Origin: Pseudofabraea citricarpa
Taxonomy: Eukaryota; Ascomycota; Leotiomycetes; Helotiales; Dermateaceae
NCBI GenBank assembly: GCA_029641185.1
Contig: JAPWGK010000010.1
Location: 1,116,001-1,180,000, forward strand
DNA: 64,000 nt
Direction: 5' to 3'
Shown here: positions 11,505 through 22,500 of the stretch, one piece after another
Position numbering within the stretch: position 1 is the stretch's first letter
Layout: each line of letters starts with the position of its first letter
Notes under the pieces: model-generated
Seen by the model: only the letters and a program-made list of their open reading frames with translations
Databases searched by the model: none
Told to the model about the DNA's origin: nothing
Translations under genes and position numbers: made by a program

Positions 11505-13395
11505 CTATTCATCTCCGCCCCCTCCGTTCCCAGCCTGCCTCGCCGCCTTGGCAGAGCAGATATCATCGACGCGGAGTAGGAGGCAAGCTGACTCGATAGC
11601 CGTCTTGATGCTCTGAAGCTTAACGGCCTCGGGCTCCCACACACCATACTCATTCATATCGACAAGCGTACCACGATCACCATCGATACCCCAGGTGCTG
11701 TGACCCTCGGCATGCTTAGCTCTCAGCGCCGTGAGCACACGCACGGGACTGGCACCGGCATTCTGGATTAGCGTACGTGGAATGACTTCCATGGCCTCGG
11801 CAACAGCCTTGTAGGGCCATTGTTGAACACCCTCGATGCTCTTGGCCAGTTGTCCGAGACGCACAGCAACGGCCATCTCGGTAGCGCCTCCACCGGGTGA
11901 TAGACGCGGGTGGAACATGACGTTTCTCGCTACGGCCATAGCATCAGCTAAGTTGCGGTCGATTTCATTCAGGATATCCTTGCTGGGTCCGCGTAACAGG
12001 ATTGTGCATGCTTTGGGGGTTTTGCATTTGGTGAGGAAGGTGAAGTATTCGTCGCCGATCTTCTCAATTTCGAAAAGTCCACATTGAGTTCCAACGTCTG
12101 ATTCCTGGAGGTCATCGACTCGGTTGACGACCGTTGCTCCGGTGGCTCGTGAAATACGGTTGTTGTCTGTTTTTCTAACACGGCGAAGTGCTGTAACATT
12201 GCCCTTCATGAGATAATGTTGTGCCAGATCTTGAGAATTAAATTAGCGTATGTTTGACGTCACCAATTCAAATGAACTTACCAGAGACACCCTTCTCAGT
12301 GATGACAAGATCAGGCTTAAGAGCGAGAACAGCATCACACATGAGCTTGACCTGCTCCTCTTCAATCTGCAATATCCTATTCCAGTCCTCCTCCTTGCTA
12401 ATCTCGATATTCGTCTGGGACTCTCCCTTCTTGTATTCCAGCGAGCAATCCAGCAGCACAATTCTTGGGTTCTCTATCCGTCTTCGCATCTTGGGGTGTG
12501 TAATATCTTTGTTAAGCATAACACCATCTAGAACTCTGCTGTCCTCGATCTCTCCGCCGGGAATCTTCTCTACTCTTGCGTAGCGCTTGATATCCACTTC
12601 CTTCTTGCCGCCTCCAATCTCGTGTGTTACTGTTCGGACAGCCTTGAGTGCAAGACTGCACATGAGTTCCGACCAACGGTTGACAAACTTGGTTCCGATG
12701 GATGACGAGATGAGTTGGTACATAGCCTTATCGTCATTGATATCGACAGGGAGGGAAATTTCTTCGACGATTTCGAGAGCATCTTTAAGAGCATGCTTGA
12801 AAGCAGAGATAATAACGACAGGGTGGATGTTGCGCTCTAATTGAGGAAGAGCTTGTGCGAGGATCTCACCAGCTGGCGCATCATTAGCTAGGACCAGAAA
12901 TTCCTCGCAGCTTGCTTACCAAGAATAATAACAGTCGTAGTTCCGTCTCCGACCTCTTCGTCTTGTGTCCTACTCAGCTCAATCATGCTCTTGGCTGCTG
13001 GATGCGACACCTCGATTTCTCGTAGGATGGCATGTCCATCATTTGTAAGCACGATTCCTCCCATGGGATCCAACAACATCTTCAGCATAGCCTTGGGACC
13101 TAAACATGATCGGATGATATCTGCGACGCTGTGAAGAGTCAGTCCTGGTTGTTCGTTTTCTTGCTGCCTCTTCGCAGGCTGGGTCTCGGTCGGGTTGGCT
13201 TACGTTTTGGCTGCTGTGATATTCGATAGTTGAGCTTTTCTTCCGACCTGTCTATCGCCATTCTGGGTGTCTGCTAGCCGTCAGTTTCCAAATTCCAACG
13301 CAAGAGCACAAATCAGAGCTGTAGAAGAAATGTTCCTCAAGCTTCCATAGCATCGAAGGGTAGCACATACTCATAACCACAACGGGGGCCTGCAT
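11505..13395 (-). CDS. cct3: T-complex chaperonin subunit gamma (CCT3)
   Basis: Five exons (13395-13371, 13270-13204, 13128-12920, 12872-12282, 12229-11505) give 538 residues, the usual length for this subunit. CCT/TRiC is the cytosolic group II chaperonin that folds actin, tubulin and other proteins with ATP. The N terminus MQAPVVVMNTQNGDRQVGRK and the segment KMLLDPMGGIVLTNDG match the gamma subunit rather than the other seven. The ATP site is complete: EVGDGTTTVIILAGE in the first equatorial half and LSPGGGATEMAVAVRL in the second. The C terminus is a Gly-rich tail (GNGGGGDE), as in other CCT subunits that project into the cavity. All introns have GT-AG ends, and the first exon is only 25 nt. 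Nothing suggests loss of function. The neighbours are functionally unrelated. Confidence 0.97.
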
Positions 13396-14387
13396 CTTGA
13401 AGGATTTATGGTAAAGACTGCAAGGCTGCTTTATCTGCGGGTAGAATTATGGGTGTGGTGGACTGATAGAGGTTTCTGAGAGCCACTTTGATATCCTCCA
13501 CCTTGTTGACGCGAATTTCTTGTCGTCGCGCTTCAAAATTTTAGCGTGGATTTAGCGAAGAAGCTGTCAATCTTTCAGGGGCGATAAAGGGTCACGATGC
13601 CAAGCTTCTCCAGATTTACTTGTTTCAATTTATTTATTTGTCGCTGCACTTCCTTATCTACAGCCAGTTTCATTCATCAGTTTAAGGAGGAAGATATTCG
13701 TTCTCCTTAAATAATTTACAGGGTCGTTAAGCTACGCCTTCCCATCCATCATATAAAGCAGCTAAACCATTTTCGCAAAACCTTGGGGTATCATGCCGTC
13801 AAATTCTCATAACCATTTCCGATGTAAAGTTCGTCATATAACTTCCGTACTCCCATTCTTTCTTCAGTGTCATATCCCTAGGAAGTTCTACAAATAAGTT
13901 AGCACAGGAGTTCTTGGTCCCAACGGCCATTGGTTAGTAGGAAAACATGAGTTCAACAAAAGAAGCTCCAAAGTCCAAAAGTCAGACCAAGGCCAACCTT
14001 CAAAAATACCAATAAGAGGAGAAGAAAAAGCATACCTCTTCTGCAAAAAGAAAAATCAAAGAAAAGACGTTATTTTAGAAACTCAAAAGAGCAATCTGTG
14101 GTAGCTTCAACAAGTAGCAAAGTCTAGAACGGTTGTTAGTTCTTCCCCTTTTAAAAATGTTTTGAAATACAGGCCACAAGGAAACTTTAGGATCATTGTA
14201 AGGGCTAGCGGAGTAGATATATGTTTTCCCACACCCACGACGCAAAGCGCGTTGAGGAACTATAGTCGAGAAAACCAAAAACATACCCAGCTCAAACGTG
14301 AAAGCTTGATAAATTAAGTGTTGATATGTAAGATGAAAGAACCAGATACTGGCGCATTGAACTTGAGACAGTGCACAAAGTTATCGT
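13396..14387. other. Promoter of CCT3 and 3' flank of the pseudokinase gene
   Basis: This 1-kb gap contains no credible gene. A short minus-strand open frame at 14075-14284 lacks any recognisable motif. AT-rich stretches around 13620-13660 and 13700-13730 lie upstream of CCT3. Confidence 0.5.
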
Positions 14388-16527
14388 TCAACCAAAGTTG
14401 AAATCTACAATATAACACAAAGATTAGTATAAAATCCCACCAAGAGTATAAGAATCTAATGAACTTACCACCATAGATAGGAGCCTTCCACGCTTGAGCT
14501 TTAGCTTTACTTTTACTCCTGTCTCTACCCGAAGTTGTGCTGTTAGTGTCTTTATTGCTGGAAGATCTATTAGAGCTGCTGTTGGTCGTATTGAAGCTCT
14601 GGATCCTGGTAAAGTCGCTGTTTGCTATTGTACTAGTGCTTGTTCGGTCACTATGTCCATTCAACTCCATGGAACCAATTGTGCTGCTCATCTGGTATTC
14701 ACTGTGATATCCTGGACTACGCACACCAAACTGTTCATACATCATTTCATTTGTCATGACTGGGGGTGTGCTACCAATGACTGGCACACCTGTTGCTGCA
14801 GTTAGCGCGCATGCTTCTGCAGCAGCTCTCTGGCTGGCAAGACGAAGTTCATCAAAGCCCACCTCTAGGGGAGGTGTTTCGATATGCGGCCCCATGCAGT
14901 GCAAGTCATCGAGAGAAAGTCCACTGCTCGACGTAAGGATGGACTTAAGTCTCTCAGAAACTTCTTTTGCCGTTGGCCGGTCTGTCGGCAAGATACTAAG
15001 CATATCAAGTGCCAAGATCAGAACCTCTCTGATGCCAAGAAAAAGATTATCTTCCTTTTTGGTCGCATCTTTAATCAACATGTCTACCCACTTCAGTACT
15101 TGGCGAATATTCTTGTGGAAAGACGAATCAGGCAGTCCGCCACCACGACCTGGGGTCTTGTTCTTGGACGCACGATGAGAGGCGAAACTTCTGCTAGTTC
15201 GCTTCATAAGGCAGGTAAGTATCTCGAGAAAGATGGTTCCGAGACAAAAGATATCTGCCATCCGAGGATCGGACTTGGGTGCATAATTATGAGCCGGAGG
15301 TGATTTTGGAGGACTTGACATGCTGAAAACTCTCTCACTGGCTGGAAATGTTGGAGATGTTGGAGATGTTCTCGGCTTGTTGTTTATTGAGTGCTTTCGT
15401 GCAGTAGTGCGAAGAATTTGGGGAGCTGAAGTTGATGGGAGCTCTTTCTCCTCCGGAGCTGCATAGTTGTACGCCTCTTGATCAAAACCCTTCTTCTCTC
15501 CTGATGAAGTACATTCAGGAATCATGCTAGTCTCTCCAAAGTAGATGTTGTTGTCTATATCGAGCATAATGTTTGAGGGCTTGATATTGCCGTGTGAAAG
15601 ACCCTTGCTATGAAGATATGACAGACCTTCAGACAAGCAGTAAAGCCAGTTCAATAACATGACTCGACGTTCTGATTTTGGCATGATCTTGTAAGATTGT
15701 GGGTTAACAGTCAGGAAAGACTTTAGAGTACTTTCAAAGACAGGTGTGAGCAGGAGATACGCATTTTGGTGTTGTTGATAAGAGGCCCAGATGTTTGTGA
15801 GATGGCGATGTTCAACGTCTTTGATCTTCTTAACGGCCGACAAGAAATTCTCCTGCTTCACGCAGCCGCTCGCAACCCCAATGGGCACTTTCCGGCGCAA
15901 GAATATATCATCCGGTCTTCCGGGAAGGTTGACTTTGTCGACATTGGTCTGCAGCACAGCACTTACAGGACGCTTATCGGCTGGCTCGAATGGAATAATC
16001 TCGAAGTCGTCGAATTTGATGTGGTCGCCCTTGTTGAGCGACTTTAAAAGGTAGAAGAATTGCTTCTGGAAGAAGCGTTTCTCGACTTTCATGTCCCGGT
16101 TGAAGGTCAACTGCAATCGCTCCACCTGGTCCAAGGGGATTGGAAGATCGTCATCATCCCAACTATCGTCGATAACACCGAAAATCTGTTCAGGCAAGCC
16201 CAACTCTACCAGAATTAAGAAAATGCGTTTGGCTTTTGTCTCGATCCAGTGGAAGTAGGTCGAGGCAGTGAGGCAGTCGCCGAATGAGACGGTGTCATCC
16301 AAGTGGCGCTGCTCGTCGGGAGTTAATTGGGCCAAGATAAATTCGCGATTGACGGTCGCTTGAATTCTATCTTCGTCCCACCACATGGTCACTCTGTCGT
16401 CGTTTAGAAGGCCATCAGCATTGGGAGCATCACCAGAGCCGGCAAAGCTGAGATATATGCGATTATGACGGAGTGCATATCGCTGGTCCTGCTCATCACG
16501 GAGCAGCGACTTTCTACGATAATCCAT
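14388..16527 (-). CDS. Protein kinase-like protein lacking catalytic residues (predicted pseudokinase)
   Basis: Two exons (16527-14469 and 14404-14388) encode about 691 residues ending in DFNFG. The second exon is only 17 nt; without this splice the frame runs into intron sequence that mimics a membrane helix. Residues ~235-560 show a protein kinase fold: FLSAVKKIKDVEHRHL (alpha-C region), SEGLSYLHSKGLSHGNIKPSN (alpha-E and catalytic loop), YNYAAPEE (APE) and ADIFCLGTIFLEIL (alpha-F, Asp kept). The catalytic HRD is HGN near residue 310, so the proton-acceptor Asp is Asn. The DFG is YFG near 328, so the metal-binding Asp is lost. The usual alpha-C Glu also appears to be Ala. An insertion rich in Ser, Thr and Pro separates APE from alpha-F, and the C terminus is a Ser/Asn-rich disordered tail. 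The N-terminal ~230 residues, with an acidic DDSWDDDDLP patch, are specific to filamentous fungi as far as I can judge. Scaffold or allosteric function is inferred. Confidence 0.85.
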
Positions 16528-18450
16528 TGTGGACTAATCGGCACAGTTTCGCGTCAGTAATCGATCTGATGCCGAGTGATGATTGGCGCGGGGGGTCAAC
16601 TGAGGAGGGTCAAAGATAAGAATGCCAGTGACCCGGGCTGGGAAGGACGGACGCTTACGGCAGCTAGAAGTGGCACAATTCGCTCTTGGGGGAGAGCGTG
16701 GCGTGGGATAGGCTGTTGTCTTGGATGTTGTAGGGATGTTTGGCGGACCGTCAGGGTGTTTGGCGACTGGTCTACTGGTCGACGTGCTGGTGAAGGTTTG
16801 GATGGATGGATACTGTACAGTAGAGCGCAAGGTTGACTTTCTAGATTGGCGTACTGTACTGCGCAAGCGACATCAGCGACGATCTTTGATGAGCACGTCG
16901 TGCAGGAGGTTGCAGGGCAGTTGCATGACAATGGGGAAGAGAGAGTTGGGGAGAGGGAGGAGGGAGTTGGGGGAGAAGTGAGGGAGAGGGAGAGGGAGAG
17001 GGAGACTGTCGACGCTGGTGGTAGTGAAGGTGAAGGTGAATCCATAGCGATAGCGAGGTAGGTACGTAGCTGTAGTAATTACTTGGGTAGGTACGTCGTT
17101 ACTTGGGTACATAGATACTTAGGTACTTGGGTACATGACTACTTAGCTCGCTCAGAGCTGGATAGGTATCTGGGGATACTTGGAGATATCTGGAGATATC
17201 TTCCATGTGAACGACACACAATACATTCAACCCCTTCTTATCGTGATCCTTGTCCTCACATGGCAAGCCCCTCATTCATACATACACGAAACCCTGGCTG
17301 GTTGATTTTTGGCTATCTGCATTCTGGAGCTCCCCAAGCTTGGAGGCTGATTGATTGGTTGCGGACGGGAGCTCCAACAACCCGCACCGCACAGCTCCCA
17401 CAACAACAACACCATCTCCACCACCAACAGCTCACATCCATCACCTTGCGTCCCACGTACAGCTTACTATACTGTGCTCTAGCTTCCTTCTTGCGGCTGG
17501 CTCGTGCGACCTTGCCTAAGCCAGCCGTGGGGGATACCATTCGCTCAACCTTCCTCTGCCCGCCATCAACTACCGATACATCCTCATCCATCTGCATCCT
17601 CACATCGCCATTGTTGTTGCCAATCTCAACGGCTCAACAACTCCCAACTCACATACACACAAAAAGTCTCATCGTCACCACCCTCAGCTTTCGCAATGGA
17701 TCATCTGCCAAAGGAACCTCTCCAGCTCCACTCCTGCTCTTTCCGGCTGACGGGATCGCAGCAGCGCATCCATTCTGGTGCAGCCGCGAGATAACCAGGT
17801 CCTGTAAGCCCTACGTTCTACGGCCCCTTCCGAAAGACCAAGAGATATACTAATCAGAACAAACAGGCCACCCCGCCTGTTCATGTTGGAGGAACTTTAT
17901 CCTAATTATCGACATGTCTTGGAATATGCACCCATCCCCAAAGGAAGAGAAAACCACGTACTCATCACCACGTACTCACCCAACCCAAAGCCCAGCCATC
18001 GTCCTCAGCCCACAGGCTCCAGAGGTCAATTTCCCAAATCCCATCCCCAACCTCCCCTCATTTCCTTTTGTCTTATCGTCTCTTGGGACTTCAGCAAATT
18101 CAACTCAAGAGAGTCGAGACACACGCGTGTCGATCATCTATTCCATCCCACCAACACCAGCAGCGGCCATTTATTTTCTCCCGCTCCGGTCAACTTCTCA
18201 CTCGATAATTCTCCCTTATCAATCATCTATCCTACATGATACACGCAACGACGACATACATACACATACATGTATGCAAGAACACCTGTCCTGCCCTATC
18301 ATATGATATGTACCCCAAACCAACACCCGCCCAAGAAATGCAACACAGTGGGTAGTGGACGACACTGGTTTTGCCTCGAAGTCACCCACACTCACGCTCC
18401 ATGTACCACGTACCACGATCCGCCTCTCTCGTCCTATCTTGGCACTCTCT
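16528..18450. other. Long non-coding region, first half
   Basis: Up to about 17050 this is promoter for the pseudokinase gene, with AG-rich runs at 16930-17035. A cluster of ACTTGGGTA-type repeats follows at 17081-17150. A CA/CT-rich stretch at 17390-17695 ends at an ATG (17697) and looks like a leader, but the ATG opens only 32 codons (stop at 17793). Splicing from 17783 to the AG before 17869 would connect it to a Pro/Ser-rich frame up to about 18306; this is possible but unsupported by any known domain, so no gene is called. Confidence 0.4.
17081..17150. repeat. Cluster of short ACTTGGGTA / TAGGTAC repeats
   Basis: Several imperfect direct copies of ACTTGGGTA alternate with TAGGTAC-like words over about 70 nt. 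Such GGTA-rich words are common in intergenic DNA of filamentous ascomycetes, and the function is unknown. Confidence 0.6.
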
Positions 18451-18462
18451 CATCCTCGACAC

Positions 18463-19360
18463 TAAGTCGCCGACCCAAAGCAGAGCTCAGGCAGGGAGAA
18501 AGAGGTAGGGATTTTCATGCCACCCCAAGTTCTCGAGTTGGGGCATCTGATTCACCGATGGAAGCGGCATCTGAGGGAGATAGCATCCTTGGGACATTGC
18601 CTTGGACTAACATCGGTACTTCTCTCCTGTTCCCTCTTGGCTTTCTGCGGTTCTAAGTCGCCGACGAAATCCGAAAGAGACAAGCTGATCTTCATTGCGC
18701 CCCAGATATTGAAATCACTTGAGTGGGTAATCAAAACTCAGCTTGTGGGTTGGGATTGTGAGCGAGCATGTACCTGAGGTAATTTACCTACCGGCAGGCA
18801 GGCACCTGGATAGGGCACATCACGCCAGTACCTTAAATCACTCACACCATTGTGGCTTTCGACCTGGCCTTGCCATACGCTTAGTCGCCGACTTACAAAC
18901 GAGAGCAGAGGAGATAGAGAAGGTAGAACGAGATCTCCAACGCACCCCAAATCTCCAAGTCGGTAGATCAACAATCAAGGACGACGACACCTGGTCACAT
19001 ACTGCATCAGCATGATAAGGTAGGCTAGGTAGGTAGGTAGTAACAGCAAGTAGTCGACACTGCAGTGCCTCAAGCTAGCCCGACCAGTCAACTGCTAATC
19101 TTCACTGATAAACCAAGTCACAGTAGCTGGCCTAACAATAAATCTCAGCGAGATGGAAAAAAACGGGGATCTTCAACGCACACTAAATATCAAAAAAGGT
19201 AGGTCAACTGTTAGATACGGCACTTGGGTCAGCTACATACCGCAGCATCTAATGCATAACATCATTGTGCCTCGAGGCAACATGGGCCATACTCACGTAG
19301 CCTGCCTCTATAGGCACTGTAGGTGACCGACCGCCCCCACAATCTTAAATATCAAATCAT
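18463..19360. repeat. Degenerate tandem repeat of about 190-255 bp units
   Basis: At least four related units begin near 18463, 18653, 18879 and 19132. The shared core is CTAAGTCGCCGAC, then about 45 nt, then GATCTTCAACGCACCCC followed by AAATATCAAA. Units 3 and 4 also share a downstream block (GGTAGRTCAAC, then a CACATAC-GCATC-like stretch near 18990 and 19235), and TTGGC/CTGGC precedes the core in each unit. A partial fifth copy may lie near 19330. No frame is conserved across the units, so this is unlikely to be protein coding. It sits between the pseudokinase promoter and the 3' end of VPS13. Confidence 0.6.
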
Positions 19361-19584
19361 CCTATGCTTTTTCTAATCCATCCATCGTCATTTGTTACCA
19401 CGTCACTCATAACCTCGCGTCTCAAATTGCTTCAAACGACTAATTGTCGTCACTCACTCAACTATAACCCCCGTGCACACATCAGCCTAAGTAAAATACC
19501 AAGTTCAAATTCGCTACCTTATGCATAACCTACTCCCGCTAACTAAAGAACCCCACGGGGTAATACACAATTGTATATCTATGC

Positions 19585-22500
19585 TTATTCCGTCGCCTTG
19601 TACTTCTTGTTGAACTCCCCCACCGCGATCCCTATTTTGCGGTACAAGAAATTCCTCGAGCTCTCCTCGGCCACCGGGATGAAAGGTCCGTTAGTGCCTC
19701 CCCTCAGCGTCAGGCTCAACCCTGTCCTCTCCTTACTGATAGTCTGAATGTCCTTCAACGTCACCTCCCATTCGCTCGTGAGCTTCTTGCTCTTGATTAA
19801 CATGATCCGCGTATACGTCAGCATCACCACAACATCCTCTCGCGGGAGCTCCAGATGCGCAAGATACTGCTCGTTGAAGAACTTCCCGTTGTCGAGCTGT
19901 TTGAGCCAGAATTGCCCCAGTGCTTCGCGTTGATTGTACGGGTGCACAATGCCATCAGTGCCGATGAAACGCGTAAGGCGTACTCGATCAAGTCCATCGG
20001 CATCGAAAACAGTCGTCGTATTCCTGATACCTTCACTGACGTTCGAAGCCAAATCAAAGACACCGATGGCTGGTTTAGTTGCAAAGCCGATGACACCCTT
20101 TCCAACACCTTTGAAAAAGCCTGCTACGCCCTCCTGCTCAGCCCCTTCCAATGGCTTGCGCGCAAGGCCACCCACACCACTTGCAAGACTGCTGACGAAT
20201 GAGTTCGCGCCAGCAGTAACGCCGTAGAGTGCATGCTTCGGGCGGTTTCTTGCCCTTGTCATTCTTCGCCGATCTGCAAACTGCTTATCCATGGTAGCTT
20301 CAGCAAGACCTTTTGCAAAACTGCCAGTCATCTTCGACACGCTGTCGGAAACACCAAAGACCGACTTTTTCATGAAGCTTGTAGCACCTTTAGCAATTCC
20401 AAGTCCAAGTTGTTCAGGTCTATCACCAGACATGACAACACCCTGATAAGGCTCATAGAATATATCCATGACCCCAGAACTGATATTATTGAATAGTCCA
20501 ACAGGATTGCCAAGGAAATCTGCGGAGCCCAAGATCTTGTGCACCTGGTAAAGAGCTTCCTGAGAGTAATGATTCATCAAATTTTGAAGTAAAACTGCGC
20601 TGGTTACTCGAGCGTTGTCCAGTACGAGTGCATTGAGCTTCAAGGGCGCATCGTTGATGTTTCCGATCGCCATTGTCAATGCGTTCAAGAAAAACATTAG
20701 AGGGTTTCGTGAAGATGTCTTGTCCTCCACATTGACCCGATCGGTGCGAACAAATGAGATGTCGAGTTGCATTGGTTGAAAAGTGAAGTTCTCGAAGAAT
20801 ATGTCCTGACCTTGCTGGTTCTTCGTAGGCTCAGGAATATCCAAACTTTCATCACAAAGTACTCCTTCGTGCGTTTCTGACCAGCTTGCTCCTGGCACCT
20901 TTGAAAAGTCCAAGAGTGCAAAGACAAAGTCTTCGTCGATCTCAAGAGTCAGCTGTTGCAGGAGGAGTGATGCATATTTGATATACAGAACGCCATATGA
21001 GTCATCCTTGACTCTAATTACACTCACGTCGAGAGTTGGTGGAACCACTTTGTCATTATTCGTGTTCTTAGGAACGACACTAGGGTAAAGAATCATGGGG
21101 AATATACCGCCATAAAGCTGATTGTCGATTTGAATCCATTTGATCTTAGCTTGAATGCTTTGGTACAGCGAGGATTCAGTGTATTTCAGGTCGACATCTC
21201 GGAAGGTTATGTATGCCAGTTCTTTGAGTTGAGTATTGATCAATGATATACCGAACCCTGCCAGTCGAATTTCTGCACGGAAATTGATGTTGGTGTCCTG
21301 ATCTTTGACCTTGAAACTTGCTTGGATGCTAGTTGTTGAATCGTTACGGCCTTGGTTTTTGAGTGCATATAAACTCTTACTTTGTTTGTAATTTGCCAGC
21401 ACCAATGTCTGTACTGGTCCTTCGGCCTTGACCGCAAGATCAATGATTTTTGGTTCTCTTGACGGTAATGTGCCAATCTTCATAGGGATTAAACTGCCGA
21501 TCTGTGATAGTGGCACATTTCTTTCTTTACCATTTGCTGTTATGATAATCTCCTTCAACTTTGCTGCAGGATAATCCCAGGCATACGGCATGATACTCCT
21601 AGAAGGCAAGCGATATTTAATTGGACGCCAGCCTGACCGATCTTCGTCGTGCTCGTCGTCAATATTTGGATTGATCTGCCAGAACATGAACTCGGTATCA
21701 CTCTCGTTTCTCATGGCAAATGGCCATTGCTTTGTCTCGAAGCTGATATGGATGAAAATGGTAGCATTTTCTAACATCACTTCAATTCTGATGAGTTTTT
21801 GTCGCTGCCCAGCCTTTGTGAGTTTCACATGGGTGGTGCCAATATCTGAGATGTTGAATGGAGAAGACCATCGGTTTTCCAATCCTGGGAAGCACAGAGC
21901 TAATTGTTTGACATGGCTCTTCTGCAGGAAATGTAGTGGCTGAAGATCATTCCCTTTGAGATTGATGAGCTCTGCAGAGCCAGGCTCTCTTAGATTGATT
22001 TCTTCGCTGGTCTGATTTCTCAGAACGAACCGAGGTGCAAGAGTCACCACCTTGGTCATTTTGTACTTTCCTTCTCCAGCTTCGACTGAAATACCAACAT
22101 GTATCTCAGTGTTCTTCTTTGAAGAAGGAAGTACAACATCAAACGTGCTACCGATTGCGTCGAAGCTCTGAGGTTTACTCCACGCCGACTCTCCAACCTT
22201 CAGAATTGCACGATTTCGCTGATCATCTGCTCCAAAGGCGAACATATAAGGCAAGGCCTTGCGTCGCTCTGTGTCCGCCGACTCCGTCTGGAATCCTTGG
22301 CCAGCGGCTGTCTTTGCTTGCTGAAGAAGAGACTTTGCTTTCACGTTGATGTCTAGACCGGTCTTATTCAGGATCACATATGGACTGTAGACAGTAACCC
22401 TGAACGCACCGCCACTGTCAGGAATTTTGAAGTAGTGCAACTTCAGGTTCAGAGGAAGACCATCGCTATCCTTGCAGATCAAATTTGTCTCCTTGCGGAA

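Noticed and set aside
17083..17853. 256-codon plus-strand open frame
   Set aside because: The composition is that of CA/CT-rich leader DNA, no domain is visible, and it is not supported by splice structure.
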